From contig JADNYJ010000394.1 of assembly GCA_015501075.1 (NCBI GenBank), forward strand, positions 1 to 29,849: a stretch of 29,849 nt of DNA, written 5' to 3'. The position numbers and the translations under genes were made by a program. The notes under the pieces are model-generated. The model was not told the DNA's origin and did no database searches. It saw nothing but the letters and a program-made list of their open reading frames with translations. Source of the DNA: Gymnopilus junonius (lineage: Eukaryota > Basidiomycota > Agaricomycetes > Agaricales > Galerinaceae). Positions 21,115 to 29,849 of the stretch are shown piece after piece (the stretch's first letter is position 1; every line of letters begins with the position of its first letter).

Positions 21115-21526
21115 TCATATATTGATGGTAAATCTTGGACTACGATTCCCGGAATCACCAAATACTAGAACAAGGGCGAGTCAAACCGACATCTATTTCG
21201 GATTCGTAAATTGAACTTACAAACAACGATGTAATCCTTACGAGGCTCAACCTTTGGGCACTTGAAAGTGGCATAGCCATTTCCAAGGTTAAAGTCTGAG
21301 GCCAGCGTATGTTCTGAGTGCAAGGTCATCATCGGGTTACTAGTATGCATTTCCGAAGACGAAGGAACTGATGAAGGTTGGATGCTCACCAATGTCAAGA
21401 TGTTCGTCCTGACTTCCTTTTTCCAGGTAGCCCAGGAGGCTCCTTCCTTTCCGGGTTACGTTTTCTTTAGGCATGTCGCGGACATCCCACCTTCGCTAAT
21501 TCCATCCGCGGGTCGCCTAGGCTATA
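21115..21526 (-). pseudogene. KRE9/KNH-like gene copy 2, 5' end removed
   Basis: From about 21500 the minus strand reads WDVRDMPKENV and SLLGYLEKGSQDEHLDI. Intron 21389-21314 (76 nt) joins this to EHTLASDFNLGNGYATFKCP and KVEPRKDYIVV. Intron 21220-21165 (56 nt) joins that to LFGDSGNRSPRFTINI and a TGA stop at 21117-21115. The reading frame is intact through these exons, so this copy is younger or better preserved than the one at 19.7-20.2 kb. The exon that should supply the signal peptide and the PPVLSPH region is missing: the duplicated membrane block begins at 21529, exactly where it should be. A 5'-truncated gene. Confidence 0.75.
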
Positions 21527-21528
21527 CT

Positions 21529-22250
21529 TATCCAAACCCAAAGTGGACAATGTCATCCATAACCATCTCGCCGAAGCAGGGATGTAAAACCACTGCATAC
21601 AACAAGATATAGTCCATTTGCTGGTTGACCGCTTGACAAAACCCCATTTCTTCTGAAACAACCTATTAGAAAATATCCAAGTTACCATCCTCATAACCAC
21701 AGGTAGAAAAGTATAGAATAAAGCTTACATTACTGTCCAGTAACCCACGCGGATCATTTCCCCCCACCACCAGTCCACAGCGTCGTCGCATAAACCTAAT
21801 CCCAACCTTCTTAAACTCCCTCCGCATCACCTTCCCTGATCTCATTCCCAAAACCCAAAGTGCAATAACAACAGAGAACAACTTCAATGGACCTTGCAGC
21901 CACATATGCAAAGGGACGTTGATCAATATCCTGTCTGAGCGTGAAAATCCCTGATGGGTGGCGAGGGCCAAGACGGAGCTGGAGAATAGGTAGTGTATGA
22001 TGTAGCCGCCGAGGTATGTGTACCATTTTGGTATCTCCGGATCTGCACAAGAACCAAATAACATATCAGTATAAACTTGAAGGGAGGGGGGGGATTCAAA
22101 TGCAAAGACGGGTGGTTGAATCGGGCTATACGTACATTGTTCATTGATCGCCTCAGAGGATAGCAACGCCACTTGCACAATAGCTAATATATGTGGACCT
22201 AAATTCGGGAACCGGATCGCAAACCCCAGCATGCTCGAACACGCAAAAGC
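21529..22250 (-). pseudogene. Duplicated block, copy B: partial membrane-protein gene
   Basis: About 98% identical by eye to 7964-8684, same orientation. It encodes SSMLGFAIRFPNLGPHILAI onwards. Intron 22135-22043 (93 nt) leads into YLGGYIIHYLFSSSVLALA and WVLGMRSGKVMRREFKKVG, the last part being where copy A is frameshifted. In turn copy B has one extra G in the run near 21760 (six against five), which replaces the hydrophobic segment GEMICVGYW of copy A with unrelated residues. It has no F-box part, no start region and no promoter of its own. A truncated duplicate. Confidence 0.85.
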
Positions 22251-22333
22251 ATGGTTTTATGTTGGTTTCATGCTTCAGAGTTTGTTTCTGGACACGCTTA
22301 TGCGTATGCTCTCTGATCAACGCTGCGAAAACA
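22251..22333. repeat. Dispersed repeat segment, matches 10061-10140
   Basis: Abuts the right end of copy B. Shares TGGTTTTATGTTGGTTT and AGAGTTTGTTTCTGGAC with the tail of 2OG copy 2, but less identical than the block beside it, so it is probably of a different age. Confidence 0.6.
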
Positions 22334-22656
22334 TATCTGGTCACATACATCTTCACCGAGGCAATCGACGACTACATATATTTACTCGGAATGAAACGGT
22401 GGTGATGAAACCGAGATTTCATTTGCAGGGGAGTTGGTAATAGTAACCAAGTGGGCCTCAAAGTGATAAAGACCTGAGAGGGCGAAAGCATGAGGTCTTG
22501 ATGATGTAGTCCCTCGTAGCTCAGCATTCGACGCCATTTAGGGCCTGCGGTTGGTTAGTCTTATGTAATCCAGCTGCGCTTGCTGATGACGATTGTTACT
22601 GTGTGTTATCTCGATTAGTGCTGTCGTCTTTCCCTGTCCAAGATCTACAACCCAAA
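22334..22656. other. Spacer and probable promoter of the F-box gene
   Basis: No open frame of note. The last 60 bases form a pyrimidine-rich leader before the ATG at 22657. No TATA box was seen. Confidence 0.4.
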
Positions 22657-24639
22657 ATGCGTGCGTACCCATCCCCCCATCCCAACCTAGCTTACCTCAC
22701 CCACAGCACCACCCACGCTCTCCCCGGAGCTCTACTCCAAAATCATCCACTACGCCGCCCCCGCGCCGACCTTCTCCTCCTCACACCCGTCCAACCCCGC
22801 CGGCTGGCCGACCTCCTCGCCCTCTGCCTCACCTCCAAGTCCTTCCAGCGCGAAGCCGAGCCCCTCCTCTACTCGCACATCGTCCTCTCCCACCCCGAGC
22901 GCACCCTCAGCTTCGCCCGCGCCGTGCTCGACAAAGACCGCCTCGCCTCCCACGTCAACATATTCGTGTTCAACCAGAGGGGCGGCAGCGGCGACGAGAG
23001 CATCGACCGGGGGCCTATCAACCTCGGGCGGGACTTTTGGACCGTCATCCAGCTTATATTAGCAGCGATATGCTATAACGTCCAAGTCCTAGTCTTATTC
23101 GACACCAGCGCCATGAACACGTACATCTTCGATCCACCAGACATGTCCTCCCGCTCCCCACCCTCCGATCCCAGCACGGCGTCCCCGTTCCCTTTCTACA
23201 CCTTCCCCATGCTCAGAGAGCTGCAGCTCCGGTTCTTATGGGACCGCCCCGTCGTGCGCTTCATCTCCCGCCTTGGACCGTCCCTGCGCACGCTGCATTT
23301 CTTCGACGCGAACGAGTTGATGGATGATGCAGAGTCTGAGGGATCGCATGTCCCGGTGTACCTCGACCCCTCACATATCCCGCCCAATCTGACGCTATTC
23401 AACGGCTCATTATCTATCGGCGTTCAACTTGTCCCTCCGCCGCCTATCACCCCGCCTTGCTCCCCACATTCAAATCCCACGCCCACTCCCCGTCCAAACC
23501 CAAACCCAAATCCACGCCCGCCCCCCAGCCCCATATCTTTCAACTCCCCTTCCTCCAAACTCACACACGTACAACTAGTAATAGACATCGTCGACCCAGA
23601 GGCTGCCTTGGACTTTTTAGCAAGGTTTGGAGATTTGGGGGGGACACTACGCAGCTTGAGCCTCCTCGACGTGCCGGATGAGCTGACGATCCCGCTCATG
23701 GCGGATATCGCGCGTTCGCTTCCTAATATACGGCATATCTCGCATTTACCCTATCCGATGACGAATGTACGTGTCTTTTCTCTTCCCTTCTCCTCCCTTC
23801 CTTTCTTCCTTCCTGCCTGCCTGCCTCCTCCCCTGTTCCTTGCATAAATAACCCTTTCTAACCTCCTTCTCCTCACTTACTTCCAGCGCCACAAATTCCA
23901 CACCCACCTCCTCTCTCTCACCCACCTACACACCCTCGAACTCGACCTGTCGGGATGGCAGCCCGTGCCTTTCCCTTCTTCCCTCTCCCTCTCCAACCCT
24001 CTCTCCCTCACCAACCCTCTGTCTCTCACCCACCCTCTGTCCCTCACCAACCCTCTGTCCCTCTCCAACCCTCTCCCCCTCTCCAACCCCTCCCACCCCT
24101 CCCAAAACCCCAACCCAACACACTACCCAGCCTTCGCAGGCCAACGCGCGCTCGCCTCTGAATTACATACTTTCTGTCCGAGTTTGAGGACGGTGGTGTT
24201 TTGGATTGGGACGAGTCGGGTGAGGTGGAGGTGGAGTTTGCCGAGTTTGCCTTTTTTGCCGAGTGTGGATATGGGTGTGGGTGGAGGGGGAGGGGGAGGT
24301 GCGGGTGCGGGTGCGGGTGGAGGTACGGGTGGAGGTGGGAAGGAAGGATCAAGCGGGGGTAAAAATGCTGGAAGTGGTAATAGCGCGCATCAACTCGGAA
24401 GCACCTGGACCCCATCGACGCATATATTATCTAAAACACAAAAACAACTCCTCCAAACCCAAGTCCACGCCCAAGCCCAAGCCCAAGTCCAAGTCCACGC
24501 CCAAGCCCACGCCCAAGCCCAAGCTGCACACGTAGATGTGAACATTAGCGCGTATAGAGGCGGGCCGATGGGGACGTGGACGAGTCGGGTGGATACGCAT
24601 CAGTATCCGCAGTTTAGTACTGCTTGGCGGTATGCTTGA
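22657..24639 (+). CDS. F-box-like protein with low-complexity inserts; apparent one-base frameshift
   Basis: The best start is ATG 22657 with a 46-nt intron (22661-22706) splitting codon 2, giving MPPPTLSPELYSKIIHYA, a clear F-box opening. The rest of the gene lies in another frame, RLADLLALCLTSKSFQREAE then PLLYSHIVL, so one base appears lost near 22796. Without that, the reading frame open from 22603 lacks the F-box helix. Intron 23767-23886 (120 nt, pyrimidine-rich) joins exon 3 (23887-24639), beginning RHKFHTHLLSLTHLHTLELD. Total about 604 residues. Inserts include a Pro/Asn run (about 23460-23530), an NPLSLT repeat (23995-24084), a Gly run (about 24276-24345) and a Gln-Ala run (24455-24523). 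F-box proteins link Skp1 to substrates for ubiquitination; the leucine-rich body would choose the substrate, which is unknown. GC-rich, unlike its surroundings. Confidence 0.75.
23995..24084 (+). repeat. 18-bp coding tandem repeat, five units
   Basis: Five units of the type AACCCTCTGTCCCTCACC encode NPLSLT-like hexapeptides in exon 3 of the F-box gene. Period is a multiple of three, so copy-number change would keep the frame. Confidence 0.92.
24455..24523 (+). repeat. (CCCAAG/CCCACG)n hexamer repeat
   Basis: Hexamer units encode alternating Gln/His/Val and Ala residues in exon 3 of the F-box gene. Confidence 0.85.
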
Positions 24640-26437
24640 GTCAGTTTTTTTTTTGGGGGGTGGATGTGGGGCGGTTGGACCTTAGAGTTGCGAGAGAGGG
24701 TGGCTGGAGATTATCCGCTGCTGCTGCTGCTGCTGTTGTTGTTGTTGCTGTTATTGTACTTTATATGTGAGTGTGTGTGAGTCGCTTTCGAAGTTGTTTT
24801 TTTTCTTTTTGGAAGAATTTAATTCTGAGCAGCATGTTCTCTCTCTCTCCTTTTTTTTTCTTTTTTCTTTCTTTCTGGGTATTGATATTGATTCTTGGAT
24901 TATCTGTTCTGTTGATGCTTTTCTTGTTTCTTGTATCTTGTATCTTGTATCTTATATCTTATATCTTGGTCCTCATTTCTCATTTCTTGTTTATCATCTC
25001 AAGCTTCAACTCTCTAGTTTCTCATTTGCTTTGTTTTGCTTTCGCCTTCCTTCCTCCCTCCCTCCCTCCCTCCCTTCTCTCTCTTCCTCTCTCAAGTCCA
25101 TCATCTTTCATTACTCATCATCATCCTACATTCCTCAATAAAAAGAAGTAATAACCCAACTATCAAAGTCACACTGTAACATAGAGTAAGTACAATAACA
25201 CCCTGTCCAACTCCTTTCCTTGTCCCATCTCCCATGACGATAGCGCCAATTTGAAATATCCTCTACATAACATGTATGTATCTCGTAGCTTGTACCTGCG
25301 CTCGTATCAATTAGCATATATATAGAGTATACATACCACACTTCATCTAGTTCATGAAATTCAACCAAAATTCATCACTGAGTCTGTTCCTGCTGGTGCT
25401 GGCCGCTCTAAGCCATGAACACATTCACTTCTGGTCCTGTTTCTGCAGGGGTGAACTGAAGAGTTTCCTGATTTTCTCCTATTTAAGCTCAAGTAAATAA
25501 ATACTACTCTAGACATTTCCAAGGCGGAGCTGTAAGGGATGCTATGAGCATGAAAGGGTATCAACAATAATTCAACCAGATCAAAGTGCCGGGAGAATAT
25601 GAGCATGAGTTCATATCAAGGATAAATCGACCAGGTCAAAGTGCCAGATGTATGGAAGCGCCTGCGATTAGATAACAATGGCTATTCTTAGCTCGCCAAA
25701 GAAAAGACTTATCCAGACTTATCCTCGCAACGAAATCAACTTGACGGCCCTGGCGTCCTCCCAGGCTTAATACCGTAAATGGTAAACTTCAATTATCTGA
25801 TGGTAAACGACCCTATGGACCGAGTCCCGACTGCAAATCGACCCTAAACGGCCACCAACATTATTCCTCAAGCAAATTTCATTGGTTTCTAACTTAAAGA
25901 TCACCTTCTCCTCCCTCGTTTACCACTTATAAAATTTTATTCCTCTCCATTTAGCCTCTAAAATATGATCTCTCCATGTGCTCACCCATTACCATTCAGT
26001 CCGATAAATTTTCACTTCGTTTATTTCAATTTTCCTCTCTCTTCCTCTGTAAAATTTTTCCTTCTCCCTGAAACTCTTCACTTATTTGCTACAGTATAAA
26101 TACTAGATTTGTGTACTGTAATTCTCCAGTGAATTTTACCACACAAATCAGCATAGAAGCGAAAGAACTGAGTCTTAGATATCACTCAAAACACCTCAAA
26201 TTATTGAAATCTCTATCTCACACATCAATCCTCAACTCAATACTTTGGAATCTTTTCTATTTCAAAGCCAATTGCTACTATACATTGTCTACCTATGCCT
26301 CCACATGCATTTGGAACCATTAACAAACAGAGTTTGTTATGGAGTTGCTTTCTTGACTTACATGAACTCAGATCATTTCAGAGCAAATATGGAGTACTCC
26401 TCTAGCCAAGGGGGTGTCAGGAAAAATCCCATGCAAA
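24640..26437. other. Simple-sequence-rich spacer, no gene seen
   Basis: Contains CTG/TTG repeats (24718-24750), a CTTGTAT heptamer run (24922-24967) and (CCCT)n (25053-25074). The T/C-rich sequence produces hydrophobic reading frames by composition alone. AATAAA at about 25137 could be a poly(A) signal for the F-box transcript. From 25200 the DNA is AT-rich without coding signs; the left terminus of the MULE may lie in 25.6-26.4 kb but I could not identify an inverted repeat. Confidence 0.5.
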
Positions 26438-29400
26438 CTACGTCCAATAATTTTTTAAGGTTGAGGCAGTCCTCCCTAACCTCTTCTCCTTCCCCAAACA
26501 TGCCACTCCCAAGTTTTGAAAGCCCCTCCCCTCACGCTTCAATGCAGCAAGCATTCTATGATCATGGAACTGCACCTGGAACCTCAAACCCATGAGAAAG
26601 TCTGCGATAAAGTCAAGTTCTTCATTCATCGCCTCTTCGAATGTGCATCCATCTTCAAGATCAACCACATTCCCCACCCAATCCAAGTCCTCAGCCTCAT
26701 CCTCCTCGTCATCCTCTGGATCATCATCGCTATCGATGCCATTGTCGCCCGCCACATCCTCAACTTGACACCCAGAGTCATCCACCACCTTAAGGGTTCT
26801 GTGTTTCCAAAATGGCACAGATCGATTTCGTTTGACCTCAACAAAAAAGATGGGAGGGACGCGGTGGATGCTTTGTATGAGATGCTTGCAGACAAGGAAG
26901 CGACTGGTAGCGAAATATGGGCAAGTGCATACCCATGTTTGAGGGTTTGGTCTGTATGTGTCATTTAAAGGCATTGTAATACTTCTCTTTTCTAAATTCT
27001 TCCACTCTTTCTTAAAATGTTTTCTCCAGGAACTGAGCTCGCGATGATGGCCTTTTTGAACAAGTAAGCGATCTAACCTCACATAGTATGATGGCAGCAA
27101 TTTTTTGACAAGGATCCATACAAGCAAGTCACAGCGTGGCATTTTGAAGTGGTGAAGGAAATCATGCTTAATCCGATGCCAGCTTTTTGGGCATTTGGTC
27201 AGTATCAGATATTAATCCTAGGTATCTTACTTACTGGCTCTCCAGAATCATTGTTGTTTTTAGGATTGGTATCTTTTCATGTGCAGAGCGTGCCCACAAT
27301 TCCCATCACCCCCGCTGGTACCAGTTCTCCCAAAGGTAAGCCCATACCTCTGGGATGTTATTCTTCTTGCAAAATCCATATATCTGCTGTATGGCCCATC
27401 GCCTAATTGCCACTGCATCAGGTGCCGAATAGCCTGGGATCAACAGGTGGGCACAGTAGTGACATTCCATATAGATTCCTTGACGATAATCAGGCAGACA
27501 GAAGGTTCGTCATGTCCTAACTTCTCCCATTCCAGATTCATCTTCCTCTTCAGTATTTTCTTTAGGGGAATGTGCTTGCGAGCTCTCATGTGGGTCGAGA
27601 AGACGGAGGACAAATCCTTGGCCACAAATTTCAGGTGGTTGGGTGCTAGGTACGTTGGAATGATGCTGGTTCTCTTGGTTACTTCTGTCATCTGATATTC
27701 CATGCATGGGTACAGGCTGCATAGGTGGAGGGAGCTTGATACGAAGGCAATTTGTTATCTCACCGAAGGCTCGCTGTTCACCAACTTCCCTGGGATTACC
27801 CAGAGTAGGATTCGCTTCCTCAACATTAGGCGGGCTTGCTGGATTTTCTGTTGCAGGTAGTTCAACATCGTCAGGTATGCCTCCTTCATAGTCGTCAATG
27901 TCAACTCTGGTTCCTAACAGTTGGAATTCAGGATCAATGAAATCAAATTCCTCCTGTGCCCTCTTCACATTATATGGAGTTGTTGCGAGGTTAACTTTGG
28001 CCAGGCGGGTTTTTACTGCACGTCAAAGATGCCAATAACATAGACTAATCTTTGCATTCCAGGTTTCCTTTGCCGCAGCAATCTCCCCCAGGTCTTTATC
28101 AGTGTGAACAAAAATGGGTTTGATGCTATATTTATCACGGACATGTCTCGTCCACGATGCAAGAGCTTTCTTCCATTTCCCGATTTCAATGGCTGTTGCA
28201 GTCATTAGCAGGCAATAGCTTAATGGGATTCCTGCACCATCACATTCTGCCATTATGCTATAGAGCTCTAAGTGTTTTGAGTTCATGTTATCTGCTTTCC
28301 GTGATTAGACTCAAAGTTAAAGTTTATTTTCATACACTTACAGGTAGCATCTATTCCCACCTCGATGACCTTCCCTTTCAGTTGCTCAGCCACCTTCTTC
28401 AAGCCGAATGCTAACATCTCCACACCATCAGGTATATATAAATCGGTGAAGATGTCTGCTTCGTCAGCAAACTCCTCAAGCAATTTTGTTGCAGATGGGA
28501 TCTGGAGGTTGTGGTGTTGCCAGTGAGTCTCACTATGTGCTTTCCATGCATTGTACACTTGGGCTGACGATATTTGAGGGTACACTTCCCGGATACTCGA
28601 TGACAATGCTGAAGGTGTAGCCCACTCCACCTGTGCTTCTATGATCTCCATTGCCTCAAGGGGCATGGTCACATCAATGTAATGAGTGTGTCGAAAGTGG
28701 TGATGGAGGTCGATAATGATGTAAGTCTGACCAGTCTTCTTGATCTTAGACAATTGAAAGACGACTTCGACAGGGATAATGCGTCATTCCGATATAGTCA
28801 TGATGCTTAGCCCCTGGGGCTTGAGAAGGTTTGGACTTCTTTTTGCATGCTATGTCCTGGCTACACCAGTAGCGTGTTCGGTGGCCTGTCTTTTGTTTTT
28901 TGTGATCTTTGACTCTGTTGCCTGTCATGTCAGAAATAAATTGCGAACACATTCTGAGAGACTCACGTCCAGCGAAAACCTAGTGTCTGCCATATTTCTT
29001 TTGCCACCATCAACACTCTTTCTTTGGGTGATTCATGACCAGGGTCGGCATCAAGAGCATATGTACCAAGGAAGTCGACATGAGCCGATGCTTTCATTTG
29101 AGCTCGCAAGTCATCAAAGAGGTCTTCTGCATCTAGGTAATTTACTGCAGCCTATGCTTGATCAATGTCTGACCAGCTAGTGAAGGAAGTACTTACATCT
29201 TCATCAGGCTCATTGAAGTCAAGAACATCAACAGGTTCAAAATTGTCTTCGTCTTCTGTTTCTCCATGGTCCTGGGGAACTTTGCATGTTCTTTGGGCTT
29301 TGGATCTCTGACCGGGCCTGTATCATGGTCCCCTCTACATCTGACCTTGTGGATGGGTCCAAGCTGCAGCTGCTGTGAGGGCTTTTTTTTCGTGCCTTTT

Positions 29401-29526
29401 TGCCCGACTTTTCTGCTGATTCTCTCTGTCTCTTACTCGACAGTCATTGCATGTATGGTGACCAGGCCTGGCAATCTGTCTGCACCATGGTTTGGCACAT
29501 TTTCTTGGAGGGTCTGTCTTGCTCAT
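26438..29526 (-). pseudogene. MULE (Mutator-like) transposase with SWIM zinc finger, inactivated
   Basis: Exons on the minus strand: 29526-29197, 29151-28967, 28914-28342, 28291-27235, 27182-26438; introns 45, 52, 50 and 52 nt. In order: a Cys-rich N-terminus (CAKPWCRQ..HHTCNDCR), a WRKY/FLYWCH-type DNA-binding region (KDHKKQKTGHRTRYWCSQD), and a MULE catalytic core. The core has the first Asp in VIEVGIDATY, the second in FVHTDKDLGEI and the CYWHL motif. WENWYQRG and WELWARSAH follow, then a SWIM finger (WVCTCPYFATSR..CKHLIQ) and an acidic tail. Such proteins cut and rejoin element ends. It is dead: TAG 29337-29335; TGA at 29325-29323, 28025-28023, 27512-27510 and 27308-27306; and a frame change at 28751. 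Each TGA sits where CGA (Arg) fits. Terminal inverted repeats not identified. Confidence 0.88.
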
Positions 29527-29630
29527 ATGTTGGAGGATGTGTAGGGGGTACTGAATAATATTTTTTAGACTTTAGGTAGAATACTCACTCAACAGGTAAA
29601 TCATGTGAAAATTTCTATTTAAGGAAGGTG

Positions 29631-29815
29631 TCATAGTGGGGGAGAGCTATGATAGCTATTTTCATCAACAAGGTCAGCAAGTGTGGGTACGTCATTATCG
29701 GCCACTGTATCATCCACTTCCTGCCTACAACTGCTCAATGATACCATCCTCTCCTTTGACTCTCTTGTGTCCAATGCCTTACAAGCATCACAAATCCATT
29801 TTCTGGCAGGGCATA
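29631..29815 (-). other. Possible coding exon upstream of the MULE
   Basis: A minus-strand frame from about 29804 reads RKWICDACKALDTRESKERM and an acidic stretch DDTVADNDVPTLADLVDEN before a TGA at 29633-29631. CCAG at its right edge could be a splice acceptor. It may be a 5' exon of the same MULE gene or the end of a neighbouring gene. The family was not recognised. Confidence 0.25.
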
Positions 29816-29849
29816 GTCCTGATCAATACAAGCAAGGTAATACTGTCAA

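Noticed and set aside
22593..23078. Pro/Arg-rich reading frame overlapping the F-box gene
   Set aside because: Third frame of a GC-rich coding region; low-complexity composition and no domain.
23877..24144. Minus-strand Gly/Arg/Glu repeat proteins
   Set aside because: Antisense reading of the 18-bp tandem repeat in F-box exon 3.
24767..25151. Two overlapping hydrophobic reading frames of about 125 codons
   Set aside because: They arise from T/C-rich simple sequence (CTTGTAT, CCCT and T runs); Phe/Leu/Ser-rich products are expected from composition alone, and there is no splice or family support.
29152..29154. TAG in the MULE frame read as another nonsense codon
   Set aside because: It is better explained as the 3' end of a 45-nt intron (29196-29152): GTAAGT donor, AG acceptor, and the frame continues in phase into AAVNYLDAEDLF.
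29551..29588. 38-nt intron joining a 5' exon to the MULE start
   Set aside because: GT..AG ends are present but the length is below the range of the other introns here, and the upstream frame has several stops.

Overview
The window looks like nuclear DNA of a mushroom-forming basidiomycete (Agaricomycetes). The evidence is short introns (about 45-95 nt, GT..AG), F-box proteins of the agaricomycete type, a lineage-typical kinase-like gene, 2OG-Fe(II) oxygenase, KRE9/KNH-like and GDSGS-protease relatives, and a fungal MULE transposase. No bacterial, organellar or viral signal was seen. All assignments come from reading the sequence and remembered family signatures; no search was run.

Layout, left to right. 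1-1040: an unidentified open reading frame running in from the left edge, a tRNA-like (SINE-like) segment and a small tandem repeat. 1045-2771 (+): a chymotrypsin-like serine protease pseudogene with two C-to-T type stops and a one-base frameshift. 4121-5216 (+): a complete six-exon EB1/Mal3 microtubule plus-end protein gene, the clearest intact gene. 5622-10640 (-): a block of expanded-family genes and wrecks, namely a 2OG-Fe(II) oxygenase fragment, a multi-pass membrane protein, an F-box domain fused in frame to a multi-pass membrane domain, and a second 2OG oxygenase wreck. 11175-11430: a 102-bp almost perfect inverted repeat. 12903-14200 (-): a membrane-anchored kinase-like gene with a probable frameshift at its C-terminal end. 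14201-21114: mostly AT-rich, gene-poor DNA with an AACTGGTT-rich repeat field and one decayed KRE9-like gene. 21115-22250: a second KRE9-like gene whose 5' end is cut off by a copy, about 98% identical by eye, of the membrane-domain exons at 7964-8684. 22657-24639 (+): a GC-rich F-box gene with low-complexity inserts. 26438-29526 (-): a MULE transposase carrying four TGA stops, each explained by CGA to TGA, plus one TAG and a frameshift.

Taken together, two gene islands (EB1/Mal3 and the 22.7 kb F-box gene) sit in accessory DNA dominated by decayed lineage-expanded families. The nonsense changes in the protease and transposase are consistent with cytosine-methylation decay. The duplicated membrane-domain block is the youngest visible rearrangement and has damaged a neighbouring gene. 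I see no operon-like or multi-gene functional system. The most unusual structures are the F-box/membrane chimera with its partial duplicate, and the long hairpin at 11.2-11.4 kb.
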